Origin: Ignavibacteriales bacterium
Lineage (GTDB): Bacteria > Bacteroidota > Ignavibacteria > Ignavibacteriales > Ignavibacteriaceae
Reading direction: 5' to 3'
NCBI GenBank assembly: GCA_016709765.1
Contig: JADJMD010000012.1
Coordinates: forward strand, 620,001 to 684,000
Length of the DNA: 64,000 nt
Positions 37,913 to 45,713 of the stretch are shown here, piece by piece. The notes below the pieces were generated by a model. That model had not been told where the DNA came from and did no database searches. It was given only the letters and a program-made list of their open reading frames with translations. Position 1 is the first letter of the stretch; each line of letters opens with the position of its first letter. Position numbers and translations under genes: made by a program.

Positions 37913-38902
37913 TTATTTATTCCTGCTTATCCACCATTCCTGGTATTTCATTTCATCTTCAATTAGTTTATCAATCAGTTCATCAAATGATAGAGAGTAA
38001 TTCCAATCTAATTCTTTTTTTGCCTTTTTAGGATTGCCGTAAATTACTTCAAGCTCAACAGGACGGTAAAGCGCTTTATCAAATTTTACTAGTTTCTCAG
38101 GATCAAGTCCGAGTTTTACAAAAACTTTATTAATAAACTCTTGTAAAGTGTGCGCTTCGCCTGTGCAGATTATGTAATCATTTGGTTTGGGTACGTTTAG
38201 CATCTTCCACATTACTTTTATGTATTCAGGTGCATAGCCCCAATCTCTTTGTATGGATGTATTGCCTACCCTTAGAACATCAAGAAGGTTCTTTTTAATT
38301 TTAATTGCAGATGAAATAATTTTTTTTGTAACAAAATTTTGTCTTCTAAGTACGGATTCGTGATTAAATAAAATACCGCTTGAGATAAATAAATTGTAAG
38401 CTTCGCGGTAGTTTACGCAAGTCCAGTGTGCAGCAGCTTTAGAAATTGCATAAGGACTTGCAGGATGAATAATAAAATCTTCATCAATCGGAAGTTTATC
38501 CTTAGCAACATTACCATACATTTCACTGCTGGATGATTGATAGATTTTTATATTCTTATCAACAATACGAATAGCTTCTAAAATATTTGCTACAGAGATA
38601 ATGTTATACTCAAGTGTGCCGATCGGCTGTTCGAATGATAATCCGACAGAACTTTGTGCAGCAAGATTGTAGAATTCATCAGGTTTATATTTTTCTAATA
38701 AGCGGATAATATTGGAGAGATCAAAAACGTTTGCTTCAACTAATTGAACATCGTTTTCAACTCCAAGAAAACTTAATCCATTTGAATTTCCGGATTGCAG
38801 GTTTCTGGTTATTCCAATTACTTTATAATCTTTTTCTAAAAGATACTTACTTAAATAAGCTCCGTCTTGTCCTGTAATTCCGGTTATCAATGCTGTTTTC
38901 AT
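37913..38902 (-). CDS. gmd: GDP-mannose 4,6-dehydratase
   Basis: A 329-residue extended SDR. The NADP-binding motif GITGQDG is at residues 8-14, the acidic/serine segment SSSEMYG at about 124-130, and the catalytic YAISK at about 150-154. NLAAQSSVGLSFEQP and LFNHESVLRR are diagnostic of Gmd. It turns GDP-mannose into GDP-4-keto-6-deoxymannose, the precursor of fucose, rhamnose or perosamine-type sugars. The following reductase or aminotransferase is not in the window. It is the first gene of the polysaccharide locus in transcription order, with a gap of about 515 bases upstream. Confidence 0.94.
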   Translation of the reverse strand: MKTALITGITGQDGAYLSKYLLEKDYKVIGITRNLQSGNSNGLSFLGVENDVQLVEANVFDLSNIIRLLEKYKPDEFYNLAAQSSVGLSFEQPIGTLEYNIISVANILEAIRIVDKNIKIYQSSSSEMYGNVAKDKLPIDEDFIIHPASPYAISKAAAHWTCVNYREAYNLFISSGILFNHESVLRRQNFVTKKIISSAIKIKKNLLDVLRVGNTSIQRDWGYAPEYIKVMWKMLNVPKPNDYIICTGEAHTLQEFINKVFVKLGLDPEKLVKFDKALYRPVELEVIYGNPKKAKKELDWNYSLSFDELIDKLIEDEMKYQEWWISRNK

Positions 38903-39028
38903 ATTTATTTTTGAAATTAATCTGTAAGTGATGAATTAATTCTTCTCAAATTTACAATATCTTTTTAAGATTAAATAGTTGATAAAACGGATTACTTGTT
39001 GAAAGACTATTGAAAACTAAAACTATAA

Positions 39029-39098
39029 CGTCATCCTGAATTTATTTCAGTATCAAATTATTAGATTCCAAAATAATTCGCCAAGGCGAAAGGAATAA
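39029..39098 (+). repeat. Dispersed palindromic intergenic element, copy 1
   Basis: The block begins CGTCATCCTGAATTTATTTCAG, read here as CGTCATCCTGAA then TTTATTTCAG, and contains the palindrome TTCGCCAAGGCGAA at 39078-39091. Bases 39063-39097 match the reverse complement of 40116-40152 with about 6 mismatches. It lies in the 516-base gap between gmd and the plus-strand island. REP-like elements of this style are common in Bacteroidota. Confidence 0.7.
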
Positions 39099-39154
39099 CA
39101 ACGAATGCTTTCCATTATTTAGAAGTATCGATTTATTTAGAATCTAAAAATTAC

Positions 39155-39324
39155 TTGACATTATGTAATTTTCTGTCAATATTTGCATCAGAAATAATCA
39201 AAGGAAAAAATTTATAACCGATTTGCTACTGTTTTAATTTTCGTGCGTCTAAATATTTAATTGTTGGAAAATTAACCAGAGTAGTAAATGTACCGATTTA
39301 GGGAATTTCTCTGGTCGGTTTTTT
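39155..39324 (+). ncRNA. Candidate small RNA or leader with terminator/antiterminator-like hairpins
   Basis: A TTGACA at 39155-39160 with TATTTG at 39180-39185 (19-base spacing) could start a plus-strand transcript. At its end are two hairpins that cannot both form. ACCAGAG (39275-39281) pairs with CTCTGGT (39309-39315). ACCGA (39292-39296) pairs with TCGGT (39315-39319), and six T follow directly (39319-39324). No gene upstream on this strand needs a terminator, so a short RNA or a controlled leader of the 39422 gene is possible. No known family was recognised. Confidence 0.4.
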
Positions 39325-39421
39325 GTTATCATTACATAAACTAATAATGGAGTGTTTTTATACGATTTGATACGTCACTTTTAGGTAACTGCAATCACTA
39401 ACTTATTAGGAGGAACGCGTG

Positions 39422-39670
39422 ATGAGAGAAATAAAAGCAAAAATCGATAATCCATTATCCGAACTTATCAGTGATGATATTTTTGATTTACTTGATTCTC
39501 ACGGCTTAATCGATGATAAAGCTGTAAGAGATTATCAGATTAGGAAAAAATTTAAACAGCTTAGATCCGGAAAATTAAGTGCCGGTGATGCAATTGATGC
39601 AATTAGAGCTGAATATCCGTATTTACAGTTTGATACTATTAGAAAAATAGTATATCAAATAAGTAAATAA
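39422..39670 (+). CDS. Small conserved-looking helical protein, function unknown
   Basis: An 82-residue protein (83 if the GTG at 39419 is used). AGGAGG at 39408-39413 is 8 bases from the ATG at 39422, a strong ribosome-binding site. The protein is charged and helical, in two halves: SDDIFDLLDSHGLIDDKAV and RKKFKQLRSGKLSAGDAIDAIRAEYP. The second half has a helix-turn-helix-like look (SAGDAIDAIRAE ... FDTIRKIVY), but I cannot assign a family. It stands alone on the plus strand between two RNA candidates and could be a small regulator. Confidence 0.75.
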   Translation: MREIKAKIDNPLSELISDDIFDLLDSHGLIDDKAVRDYQIRKKFKQLRSGKLSAGDAIDAIRAEYPYLQFDTIRKIVYQISK

Positions 39671-39686
39671 TTTATATCACATAATA

Positions 39687-39715
39687 CTTGACAAATAACA
39701 TTTATCAAATTATTT
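39687..39715 (+). promoter_or_regulatory. Sigma-70-like promoter
   Basis: TTGACA at 39687-39692, a 17-base spacer and TATTTT at 39710-39715. A start of transcription near 39722 would place the first base at the foot of the structured leader that follows. Confidence 0.55.
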
Positions 39716-39721
39716 TTCAAT

Positions 39722-39813
39722 CGACTCTTTCAAAGGGTTCTCCCCTGCCCTTTGATATGAATGAGTCAGGCCCGGTGATTCCCCGTCACCGGGTTCTTAT
39801 TTTAAACCCGGAG
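39722..39813 (+). promoter_or_regulatory. Structured 5' leader with mutually exclusive hairpins over the ribosome-binding site
   Basis: Three elements are seen. Stem P1 is GACTC (39722-39726) with GAGTC (39762-39766), enclosing a perfect 8-pair stem TCAAAGGG/CCCTTTGA (39729-39736 with 39747-39754). Hairpin A is a perfect 8-pair stem CCCGGTGA/TCACCGGG (39770-39777 with 39786-39793), followed by TTCTTATTTT. Hairpin B is CCGGGTT (39789-39795) with AACCCGG (39805-39811). A and B share bases 39789-39793, so only one can form. B pairs the first half of the GGAG ribosome-binding site (39810-39813) of the DUF3098-like gene. This is the layout of a translational switch. No riboswitch family was recognised. 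Confidence 0.55.
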
Positions 39814-39818
39814 TATTT

Positions 39819-40105
39819 ATGGCAGTAAAGACAAAAAGAAAAATGTAAAAACCAGTGCAAAATCTCTTCCTTCTCCTTTTAATATTTATTGGGAAAAAAC
39901 AAATTACCTTTTGTTTGGATTAGGCGCCTTACTTATAATATTTGGTTTTTATTTTATGAGTCTAGGTGAATGGAATAGTTCATCATCACTTGTTGTATCG
40001 CCTATTTTACTTTTTCTTGGTTTTGTAGTTGTGATGCCTGCTTCGATTTTATATCGTAAGAAAGAAATCACTCAAACTGAAGAGTACACAAGATCAGAAA
40101 ACTAA
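39819..40105 (+). pseudogene. DUF3098-like small membrane protein, one frameshift near the 5' end
   Basis: The ATG at 39819 has GGAG 5 bases upstream, but after nine codons (MAVKTKRKM) the frame stops. One extra A in the run 39833-39837 or 39839-39843 gives a 95-residue protein. It has a Lys-rich start, FNIYWEKTNYLLFGLGA, two membrane segments (LLIIFGFYFMSLGEW and PILLFLGFVVVMPAS) and a charged tail ending YTRSEN. This is the pattern of the DUF3098 family of Bacteroidota. Its function is not known. The single-base loss is of the same kind as those in the polysaccharide locus, so a consensus error is more likely than real decay. Confidence 0.75.
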
Positions 40106-40114
40106 TTTTTTTGT

Positions 40115-40153
40115 GAATCATTCCGTTCGCCGCGGCGAATTATTCCGGAATCT
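40115..40153 (-). repeat. Dispersed palindromic intergenic element, copy 2 (inverted)
   Basis: Contains the palindrome TTCGCCGCGGCGAA (40126-40139) within ATTCCG...CGGAAT. Its reverse complement matches 39063-39097. The two copies face each other across the small plus-strand island. Confidence 0.72.
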
Positions 40154-40167
40154 ATTTAATATAAAAG

Positions 40168-40205
40168 AAGCTGAAACAATTTCAGCTTAACATATAATTT
40201 TTTTT
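40168..40205 (+). terminator. Hairpin, probable terminator of the DUF3098-like gene
   Basis: A perfect 9-pair stem AAGCTGAAA/TTTCAGCTT (40168-40176 with 40180-40188) with a CAA loop. Eight T at 40198-40205 begin 9 bases after the stem, which is farther than ideal. Confidence 0.5.
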
Positions 40206-40226
40206 AATTCAATTCACATTTAAAAA

Positions 40227-41348
40227 TTGGGCAAACTAACTTTTGAACAACTAACCGATTTATTTCTTCTGCTTTCAGTAGATAGAATTGGTCCCGCTAA
40301 GATTAGAAATTTACTTGCACAATTTAAAAAATTATCAAACATCCTTTCCGCATCTTCATCCGATTTAATCGAAACCGAAGGTATTAGCAAAGAACTAGCA
40401 TCACGCATTAGAAAAATCTCGTCACAAAAGGATTCCATACAAAAATTTCTTAAAAAAGAATTAACGGCTTTAGAAAAGCTCGGAGGTAGAATAATTACTG
40501 TATGGGATGAGGATTTTCCACAACTACTAAAAAAGATTTATGACCCGCCTTTGGTGCTTTATGTAATTGGTGAATTTGATGAGAAAGATAAATATTCACT
40601 TGCGGTTGTTGGTACGCGAATGCCTACTAACTACGGTAAAATCCAAACTGAAAAAATTGTTACCGATTTAGTTGAACAAAATATTACGATCGTAAGCGGC
40701 CTTGCAAGAGGTATTGATTCTGTTGCCCATTCATCAGCATTAAAAAATAATGGAAGAACAATTGCTATAATCGGTTCTGGATTGGATATAATTTATCCAG
40801 CAGAAAATAAAAAGCTGTTTAATGAGATTAAAGAAAAAGGTGTCATCATTTCGGAATTCAGTCTTGGTACGATTCCAAATGCAGAAAATTTTCCGAAGCG
40901 TAACAGAATCATTTCCGGTTTAACATTAGGTACTTTAGTAATCGAAACTGCAATAACCGGCGGTGCAATGCAAACCGCAAGATTGGCGCTTGACCAAAAC
41001 CGTGAGGTGTTCGCTATTCCGGGTAATCTTGGAGTTAAGCAATCCGAAGGAACGAATATGCTGATTCAGAGAGGCGAGGCAGAGTTAATAAAATGTGCAG
41101 AAGATATTTTAATTGAACTTGAATTGAAACTTAAGCCTATTCTTGGCAAAAACATTCCTAAGCAGCAAAAAGATTTAACAATCTTTGAAGAGAAAATTTA
41201 TAATTGTCTACTAAATGAACCTTTACACATAGATATACTCGCTGAGAAAACTGAATTGTCGACTTCAGACTGTCTTGTTAATTTACTTTCGTTAGAATTT
41301 AAAGGGATTGTAAAACAATTACCCGGAAAGATGTTTATGTTGATGTGA
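40227..41348 (+). CDS. dprA: DNA-processing protein DprA (Smf)
   Basis: A 373-residue protein that loads RecA on incoming single-stranded DNA during natural transformation. It has an N-terminal helix-hairpin-helix-like region (RIGPAKIRNLLAQF), a Rossmann-like core with VVGTRMPTNYG, SGLARGIDSVAH, GSGLDIIYP, FPKRNRIISGL and TGGAMQTARLALDQ, and a C-terminal winged-helix-like part (about 310-373). The frame starts at a TTG at 40227 without a clear ribosome-binding site. No upstream ATG is in frame and the core is complete. It is the only large plus-strand gene of the window and converges with the methyltransferase, leaving 1 base between the two stops. Confidence 0.94.
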   Translation: MGKLTFEQLTDLFLLLSVDRIGPAKIRNLLAQFKKLSNILSASSSDLIETEGISKELASRIRKISSQKDSIQKFLKKELTALEKLGGRIITVWDEDFPQLLKKIYDPPLVLYVIGEFDEKDKYSLAVVGTRMPTNYGKIQTEKIVTDLVEQNITIVSGLARGIDSVAHSSALKNNGRTIAIIGSGLDIIYPAENKKLFNEIKEKGVIISEFSLGTIPNAENFPKRNRIISGLTLGTLVIETAITGGAMQTARLALDQNREVFAIPGNLGVKQSEGTNMLIQRGEAELIKCAEDILIELELKLKPILGKNIPKQQKDLTIFEEKIYNCLLNEPLHIDILAEKTELSTSDCLVNLLSLEFKGIVKQLPGKMFMLM

Positions 41349-41349
41349 G

Positions 41350-42318
41350 TTAGTTTATTTTCTGCAAATAAAATTCCGCCTGATCACCTTCTCCATTTTT
41401 GTTAAATTCTAATACTCTCTTTTCAAACTCAACAATCTCTTTTTTGGTGAAGATTGAATTTTTGGGATTAACATAGTATGATCGTTTATCCATCAAAGAA
41501 ATATTTTTAGAATATTGTTCACTTCCCCACAATTGCCAGCTTCGGGAATCATAATTAATTTTCTTTACTTCGAAACCGCAAGTTTGAGCTAAAATCTGAA
41601 TAGATTTTGTTGTATGTAAAAATAAGTGTCGCGGTGCATCTAGAGAACACCAATTTTCTCTATATTTTTTAAAAGCATAAGAATCGGCAACCGGAATTCT
41701 TATCAACAAATATTTTCCCTTATTCAAAAGTTTGTTGGATTGCTTCATCACTTCATCAGGTTTTTCCATATGTTCAAATGAATGATTGAACATTATAAAA
41801 TCAAACTTACCCGCAAATTCATCAAAGTTCTGTTTTATAATTTTTAATCCGTTCTTATATGTGATTGTTTCATCTAGGAAAGGATCGAGACCAATTACTT
41901 TATTAAAACCGGATTCTTTCATTTTATGCAAAAGAATTCCTTTACCGCAGCCAACATCAAGAATTGAATCATTTAACCCGACACCAGCTATCTTTAATCG
42001 AGTTATATAGGTAGGTTCACCAAATTTTTTGTATATAATACTTCCAATTAAAGTTTTTTCTCCCAATGCAGCTCTATCACGCAAACGATTGAGCAAGGCT
42101 TTAAACTTACTTTCATGTTTTTGCTGATACGTGAAATAATCTTGTGGGTAATGAGCGGAATAATTTTTTGGTGGATTTAGTAGTTGAAGGCATCCGCAGT
42201 TTGAACACTCCAAGTAATCAAAAACTTCTCGGGTTCCAAAATACATTTCTCGTACTTTAAGAATTTTATTTTTTGAAATGCCATTACAGATTTTACAAGT
42301 AAGTTGATTCTCGGACAT
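41350..42318 (-). CDS. Class I SAM-dependent methyltransferase with N-terminal zinc-ribbon
   Basis: A 322-residue protein. Two CxxC pairs in the first 45 residues (CKIC, CSNCGC) form a probable zinc-binding module, followed by the Rossmann methyltransferase core with DSILDVGCGKGILLHKM, VIGLDPF, FIMFNHSFEHMEKPDE and LLIRIPVADSYAFKK. This arrangement is usual for sugar or small-molecule methyltransferases of the Methyltransf_23 type in surface-glycan pathways. The substrate is unknown. Its start abuts the rarA stop (shared base 42318), so it is at the end of the rarA transcript. Confidence 0.88.
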   Translation of the reverse strand: MSENQLTCKICNGISKNKILKVREMYFGTREVFDYLECSNCGCLQLLNPPKNYSAHYPQDYFTYQQKHESKFKALLNRLRDRAALGEKTLIGSIIYKKFGEPTYITRLKIAGVGLNDSILDVGCGKGILLHKMKESGFNKVIGLDPFLDETITYKNGLKIIKQNFDEFAGKFDFIMFNHSFEHMEKPDEVMKQSNKLLNKGKYLLIRIPVADSYAFKKYRENWCSLDAPRHLFLHTTKSIQILAQTCGFEVKKINYDSRSWQLWGSEQYSKNISLMDKRSYYVNPKNSIFTKKEIVEFEKRVLEFNKNGEGDQAEFYLQKIN

Positions 42319-43616
42319 TATTTATATTTCTTTTTAGACTTCCACAAAAACTTGAGCCAATCATTAAGTTTTTTTTCCTGTCCATTTTCTGAAGGGAAAT
42401 AAAATTGTTTGTTCTTCAAATCATCGGGTAAATAATTTTCTTCCACAAAATGATTTTCAAAATCGTGAGCGTATTTATAATTATTTCCGTATCCAATTTC
42501 CTTCATCAATTTAGTAGGTGCATTACGTAAATGATTTGGGACCTTACTTAAAGGATTTTTTCTAACTTCACCCAATGCACTTTCAATTCCGAGATAAGAC
42601 GCATTACTTTTTGGCGATGAAGCAAGATAAGTGACACACTGTGCAAGAATTATTCGTGCTTCCGGCATTCCAATTTTATGGATGGCACTAAATGCAGCTT
42701 CCGCAAGTACAAGCGCGTTTGGAGAAGCGTTCCCAATATCTTCAGAAGCAAGAATAATTAATCTTCTTGCTATAAATAACGGGTCTTCACCACCTTCTAA
42801 CATTCTGGCTAACCAGTAAAGTCCGGCATCTGGATCACTGCCGCGAATACTTTTTATAAAAGCCGATATTACGTTGTAATGTTCTTCTCCATCTTTATCA
42901 TACAATATATTTTTTCTTTGTACGATATTTTCAAATATTTCTTTTGACAGAACAATTTCATTTTTATCAATTTCCTGAATTACAGCAGCTTCAAATATTG
43001 TTAACATTATCCTTGCATCACCGCCGGAAAGATAAATTAGAAAATCTTCATCAATAACTTTAACGTTTAGTTGATTTAGAAACCCATCTTTTTCAATTGC
43101 GGATTTTAAAATATCAATCAAATCAAGTTTGGATAATTCTTCCAGCACGAAAACTCTTGCACGAGAACGTAAAGCCGGAATAACTTCAAAAGATGGGTTC
43201 TCCGTGGTAGCACCAATTAAAATTAAAACACCTGATTCAATCGAACTTAACAATGCATCCTGCTGAGCTTTATTAAAGCGATGAATCTCATCAATAAAAA
43301 GAATAGTACGCTTATTTAAATCTTTATTTCGAGTTGCGATATCTATAATGGAACGAATATCTTTCACCCCGCTAGAAACTGCATTTATTTGAAAAAATTC
43401 TGCTTTAGTTTGATTTGCAATAATTCTTGCGATAGTTGTTTTACCTGTCCCAGGCGGTCCCCACAATATAAATGATGAGGGAGTATCATTCTCAATCATC
43501 AAACGAATTGGTTTTCCTGAACTGAGTAAATGCTGCTGTCCAAAAAAATTGATTATAGTTTGTGGGCGGATTCTTTCTGCGAGCGGTGTGGTAGGAATTG
43601 TAATTTTGCTATTCAT
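42318..43616 (-). CDS. rarA: Replication-associated recombination protein A (MgsA/RarA)
   Basis: A 432-residue AAA+ ATPase acting at stalled replication forks. Walker A is GPPGTGKTT at 53-61, Walker B is ILFIDEIHRFNKAQQD, sensor 1 is GATTENPSFEV, and the C-terminal tetramerisation region has IRGSDPDAGLYWLARML and a KYAHDFENHF segment. Length and layout match RarA of other bacteria. It runs between the ftsB-like gene (115 bases upstream) and the methyltransferase. Confidence 0.96.
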   Translation of the reverse strand: MNSKITIPTTPLAERIRPQTIINFFGQQHLLSSGKPIRLMIENDTPSSFILWGPPGTGKTTIARIIANQTKAEFFQINAVSSGVKDIRSIIDIATRNKDLNKRTILFIDEIHRFNKAQQDALLSSIESGVLILIGATTENPSFEVIPALRSRARVFVLEELSKLDLIDILKSAIEKDGFLNQLNVKVIDEDFLIYLSGGDARIMLTIFEAAVIQEIDKNEIVLSKEIFENIVQRKNILYDKDGEEHYNVISAFIKSIRGSDPDAGLYWLARMLEGGEDPLFIARRLIILASEDIGNASPNALVLAEAAFSAIHKIGMPEARIILAQCVTYLASSPKSNASYLGIESALGEVRKNPLSKVPNHLRNAPTKLMKEIGYGNNYKYAHDFENHFVEENYLPDDLKNKQFYFPSENGQEKKLNDWLKFLWKSKKKYK

Positions 43617-43731
43617 TATTTGTTATTTGTTATTCATTGAGAGGAGTCTTCGGTGAAGCAATCATTGAATTAAAAAGTTAAATAATATTTAAGTGGTAAC
43701 TAACTTTCAAGACTGATTCATCTTTTAGGGA

Positions 43732-44046
43732 TTAGCAATGACATTCATTCTCATTCTTCTGGCTTAAACTCAATCTTTTTTCATTTGGTCTAATCATATC
43801 ATAGTTTTCTCGAGCAATCTTTTCAATCTTGGCAGGAACACTTCTTTTTAATGAATCGATTTCAACTTCAAGTGATCTATTCTCTTCTTCCAGTTGAGAT
43901 ATTCGCGCATTCAAATCTTCTAACTCACTTTTAACCTTTGCATATTTAACAACGCCATTACTATTAAATACAAGATATAAAGTTCCAATAATGACTACAG
44001 CCGAAATAATATAGAAACGTGTTTTTTTATTTTCTAAAAATTTCAT
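43732..44046 (-). CDS. Septum formation initiator, FtsB/DivIC family
   Basis: A 104-residue bitopic membrane protein with a short N-terminus, one membrane helix (about 11-28, YIISAVVIIGTLYLVF), then a coiled coil (about 35-70, SELEDLNARISQLEEENRSLEVEI) and the family's closing region KIARENYDMIRPNEK. FtsB/DivIC forms the divisome complex with FtsL and FtsQ. The last residues (NECHC) are unusual but may not matter. It overlaps the ddl stop by 4 bases, a cell-wall and division pairing seen in many genomes. Confidence 0.9.
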   Translation of the reverse strand: MKFLENKKTRFYIISAVVIIGTLYLVFNSNGVVKYAKVKSELEDLNARISQLEEENRSLEVEIDSLKRSVPAKIEKIARENYDMIRPNEKRLSLSQKNENECHC

Positions 44047-45044
44047 TTCAAACTTAAAGCAATAATTTTTTCAACAAGTTGTTCGAAACTTATTCCAACT
44101 GCTTTAGCCATTTTAGGAACAAGACTTAATGATGTCATTCCAGGTAAAGTGTTAACTTCTAAAGTATAAACTTTATTATCAGGGCTTAAGCGAAAATCAA
44201 CTCTGGCATAAACTTCGCATCGTAGTGATTTACATGCTTGTACCGCTATTTCTTGAAGTGATTTTGCAACTTCTTCTGTAACGTCCGCTGGCACAATGTA
44301 TTCGCTCATTCCGGAAGTATATTTACACTCGTAATCATAAATTCCGTGCTTTGGTTTGATTTCAAGAACCGGCAATGCAACATCATCTATAACCGCCACA
44401 GTTAATTCTTTTCCAGGAATATATTCTTCCACCAGAATTCTGTCTGAATATTCAAATGCCTTATGCATAGCTTCATCAAGCTGATCTGATGATTTACAAA
44501 TTGTTAATCCAACTGTGGACCCCTGATCATTAGGTTTTATAACAGCAGGAAATCCAAATTGATTTTCAATTTTTTTTCTTACCTCTTCTGAAGTGTGTTC
44601 ACCCTTTTTAAAGTGAAACCACTTAGGTGTTGCAACTTGATATTCTTCAAAAAGAATTTTTGACATAATTTTATCCATTGCAATTGCGCTTGATAAAACC
44701 TTAGAACCAGTAAACTTAAGGCCTTTTAATTCCAATAAAGACTGTATCGTTCCATCTTCGCCATACTTTCCGTGCAATGCAAGAAATGCAACACTTATTT
44801 GTTCAGCAGAAATAAGATTAACAGCATCAAGATAATTTTCATTCGATATTTCAGCGTAATCTGAATCCGCAAAATAATCTTCCACATTAATTGGCTGATT
44901 TATCCCATATGCAGGATCAAGAGGAATGACATCATAACCAAGATTTAACAATGCCTGGTATACAGATTTACCTGTTGATTTTGAAACTTCGCGTTCAGGT
45001 GATGTGCCGCCGAGCAGTAAAAGTACTTTATGTTTTTTTTCCAT
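44043..45044 (-). CDS. ddl: D-alanine--D-alanine ligase
   Basis: A 333-residue ATP-grasp enzyme that makes D-Ala-D-Ala for peptidoglycan. Visible are LLLGGTSPEREVSKSTG at the N-terminus, LALHGKYGEDGTIQ, FPAVIKPNDQGSTVGL, EEYIPGKELTVAVI and the C-terminal ARVDFRLS ... LEVNTLPGMTSLSLVPKMA. It is of standard length and cytoplasmic. It overlaps the ftsB-like gene by 4 bases and starts 15 bases after the aldolase stop. Confidence 0.97.
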   Translation of the reverse strand: MEKKHKVLLLLGGTSPEREVSKSTGKSVYQALLNLGYDVIPLDPAYGINQPINVEDYFADSDYAEISNENYLDAVNLISAEQISVAFLALHGKYGEDGTIQSLLELKGLKFTGSKVLSSAIAMDKIMSKILFEEYQVATPKWFHFKKGEHTSEEVRKKIENQFGFPAVIKPNDQGSTVGLTICKSSDQLDEAMHKAFEYSDRILVEEYIPGKELTVAVIDDVALPVLEIKPKHGIYDYECKYTSGMSEYIVPADVTEEVAKSLQEIAVQACKSLRCEVYARVDFRLSPDNKVYTLEVNTLPGMTSLSLVPKMAKAVGISFEQLVEKIIALSLK

Positions 45045-45059
45045 ATTTAAATAATTTCG

Positions 45060-45713
45060 TTATACATTTCTATTATCTACAGAAATTCCGTAAGTGGATT
45101 TTGCAATTTTTAATATTGCACTAATATTCTTTTTAGAAAGTTCTTTTGGTTTTCCTATTAATCTTGCCAACAAAAATATTTTAGCCGCGTGCTCAAGTTT
45201 TTCCATCTTGTAATAAGCATCATCTAAACTTTTACCAAGAGTCACTGCACCGTGATTTTCCAATAGCATTGCCCATACATAATTAATATGTGGTTCTAAA
45301 CTTTTTGGAACACTATCCGTTGAAGGTGTTGCATATTTACATAAAGGTATTTTTCCAAAAGTTAAAAATACTTCAGGTAAGTAATGTTTATTCAAGCCTT
45401 CACCAATCAAGGCAAAAGCAGTTGCATATGTTGGATGACAATGCACAACTGCATTAATTTCTTTTCTTTTTTGATAAGAATAGAGATGGATCTTATGTTC
45501 TGTCGATATTTTTTGTTTACCAGATAAAACTTTTCCACCCAAATCAATTTCAACAATATCTTTTTCTTTTACATCACCTTTGCAAATACCGGAACGAGTA
45601 ATTAGCACTGTACCCGAAGCTGTTCTACAAGAAAGGTTTCCATCATAAGCGGCAACAAAACCTTTTGCATAAACCTTATGACAAATTTCAACTAACTTTT
45701 TCTTTGAAGACAT
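45060..45713 (-). CDS. Class II aldolase/adducin-family protein (fuculose-phosphate-aldolase-like)
   Basis: A 217-residue zinc-dependent class II aldolase of the FucA/AraD type. The metal-binding HCHPTYATAFA has the H-x-H pair, ENHGAVTLG supplies a further His, and the phosphate-binding LITRSGICKGD is near residue 35. Family members cleave fuculose-1-phosphate or epimerise ribulose-5-phosphate; related enzymes act in methionine salvage. The substrate is not certain. It overlaps the Gfo/Idh gene by 22 bases, so the two are coupled and may act on the same sugar. Confidence 0.88.
   Translation of the reverse strand: MSSKKKLVEICHKVYAKGFVAAYDGNLSCRTASGTVLITRSGICKGDVKEKDIVEIDLGGKVLSGKQKISTEHKIHLYSYQKRKEINAVVHCHPTYATAFALIGEGLNKHYLPEVFLTFGKIPLCKYATPSTDSVPKSLEPHINYVWAMLLENHGAVTLGKSLDDAYYKMEKLEHAAKIFLLARLIGKPKELSKKNISAILKIAKSTYGISVDNRNV

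Noticed and set aside
39722..39803. Known riboswitch (cobalamin, TPP, FMN, SAM, SRP RNA)
   Set aside because: Conserved core sequences of these RNAs are absent; only a loose GAGTCAGG resemblance to the cobalamin motif was seen.
25536..39843. Phase variation by slippage as the cause of the frameshifts
   Set aside because: The runs are only 4-6 bases long, shorter than known contingency tracts, and several genes would all be off at once. Sequencing error or decay is simpler.
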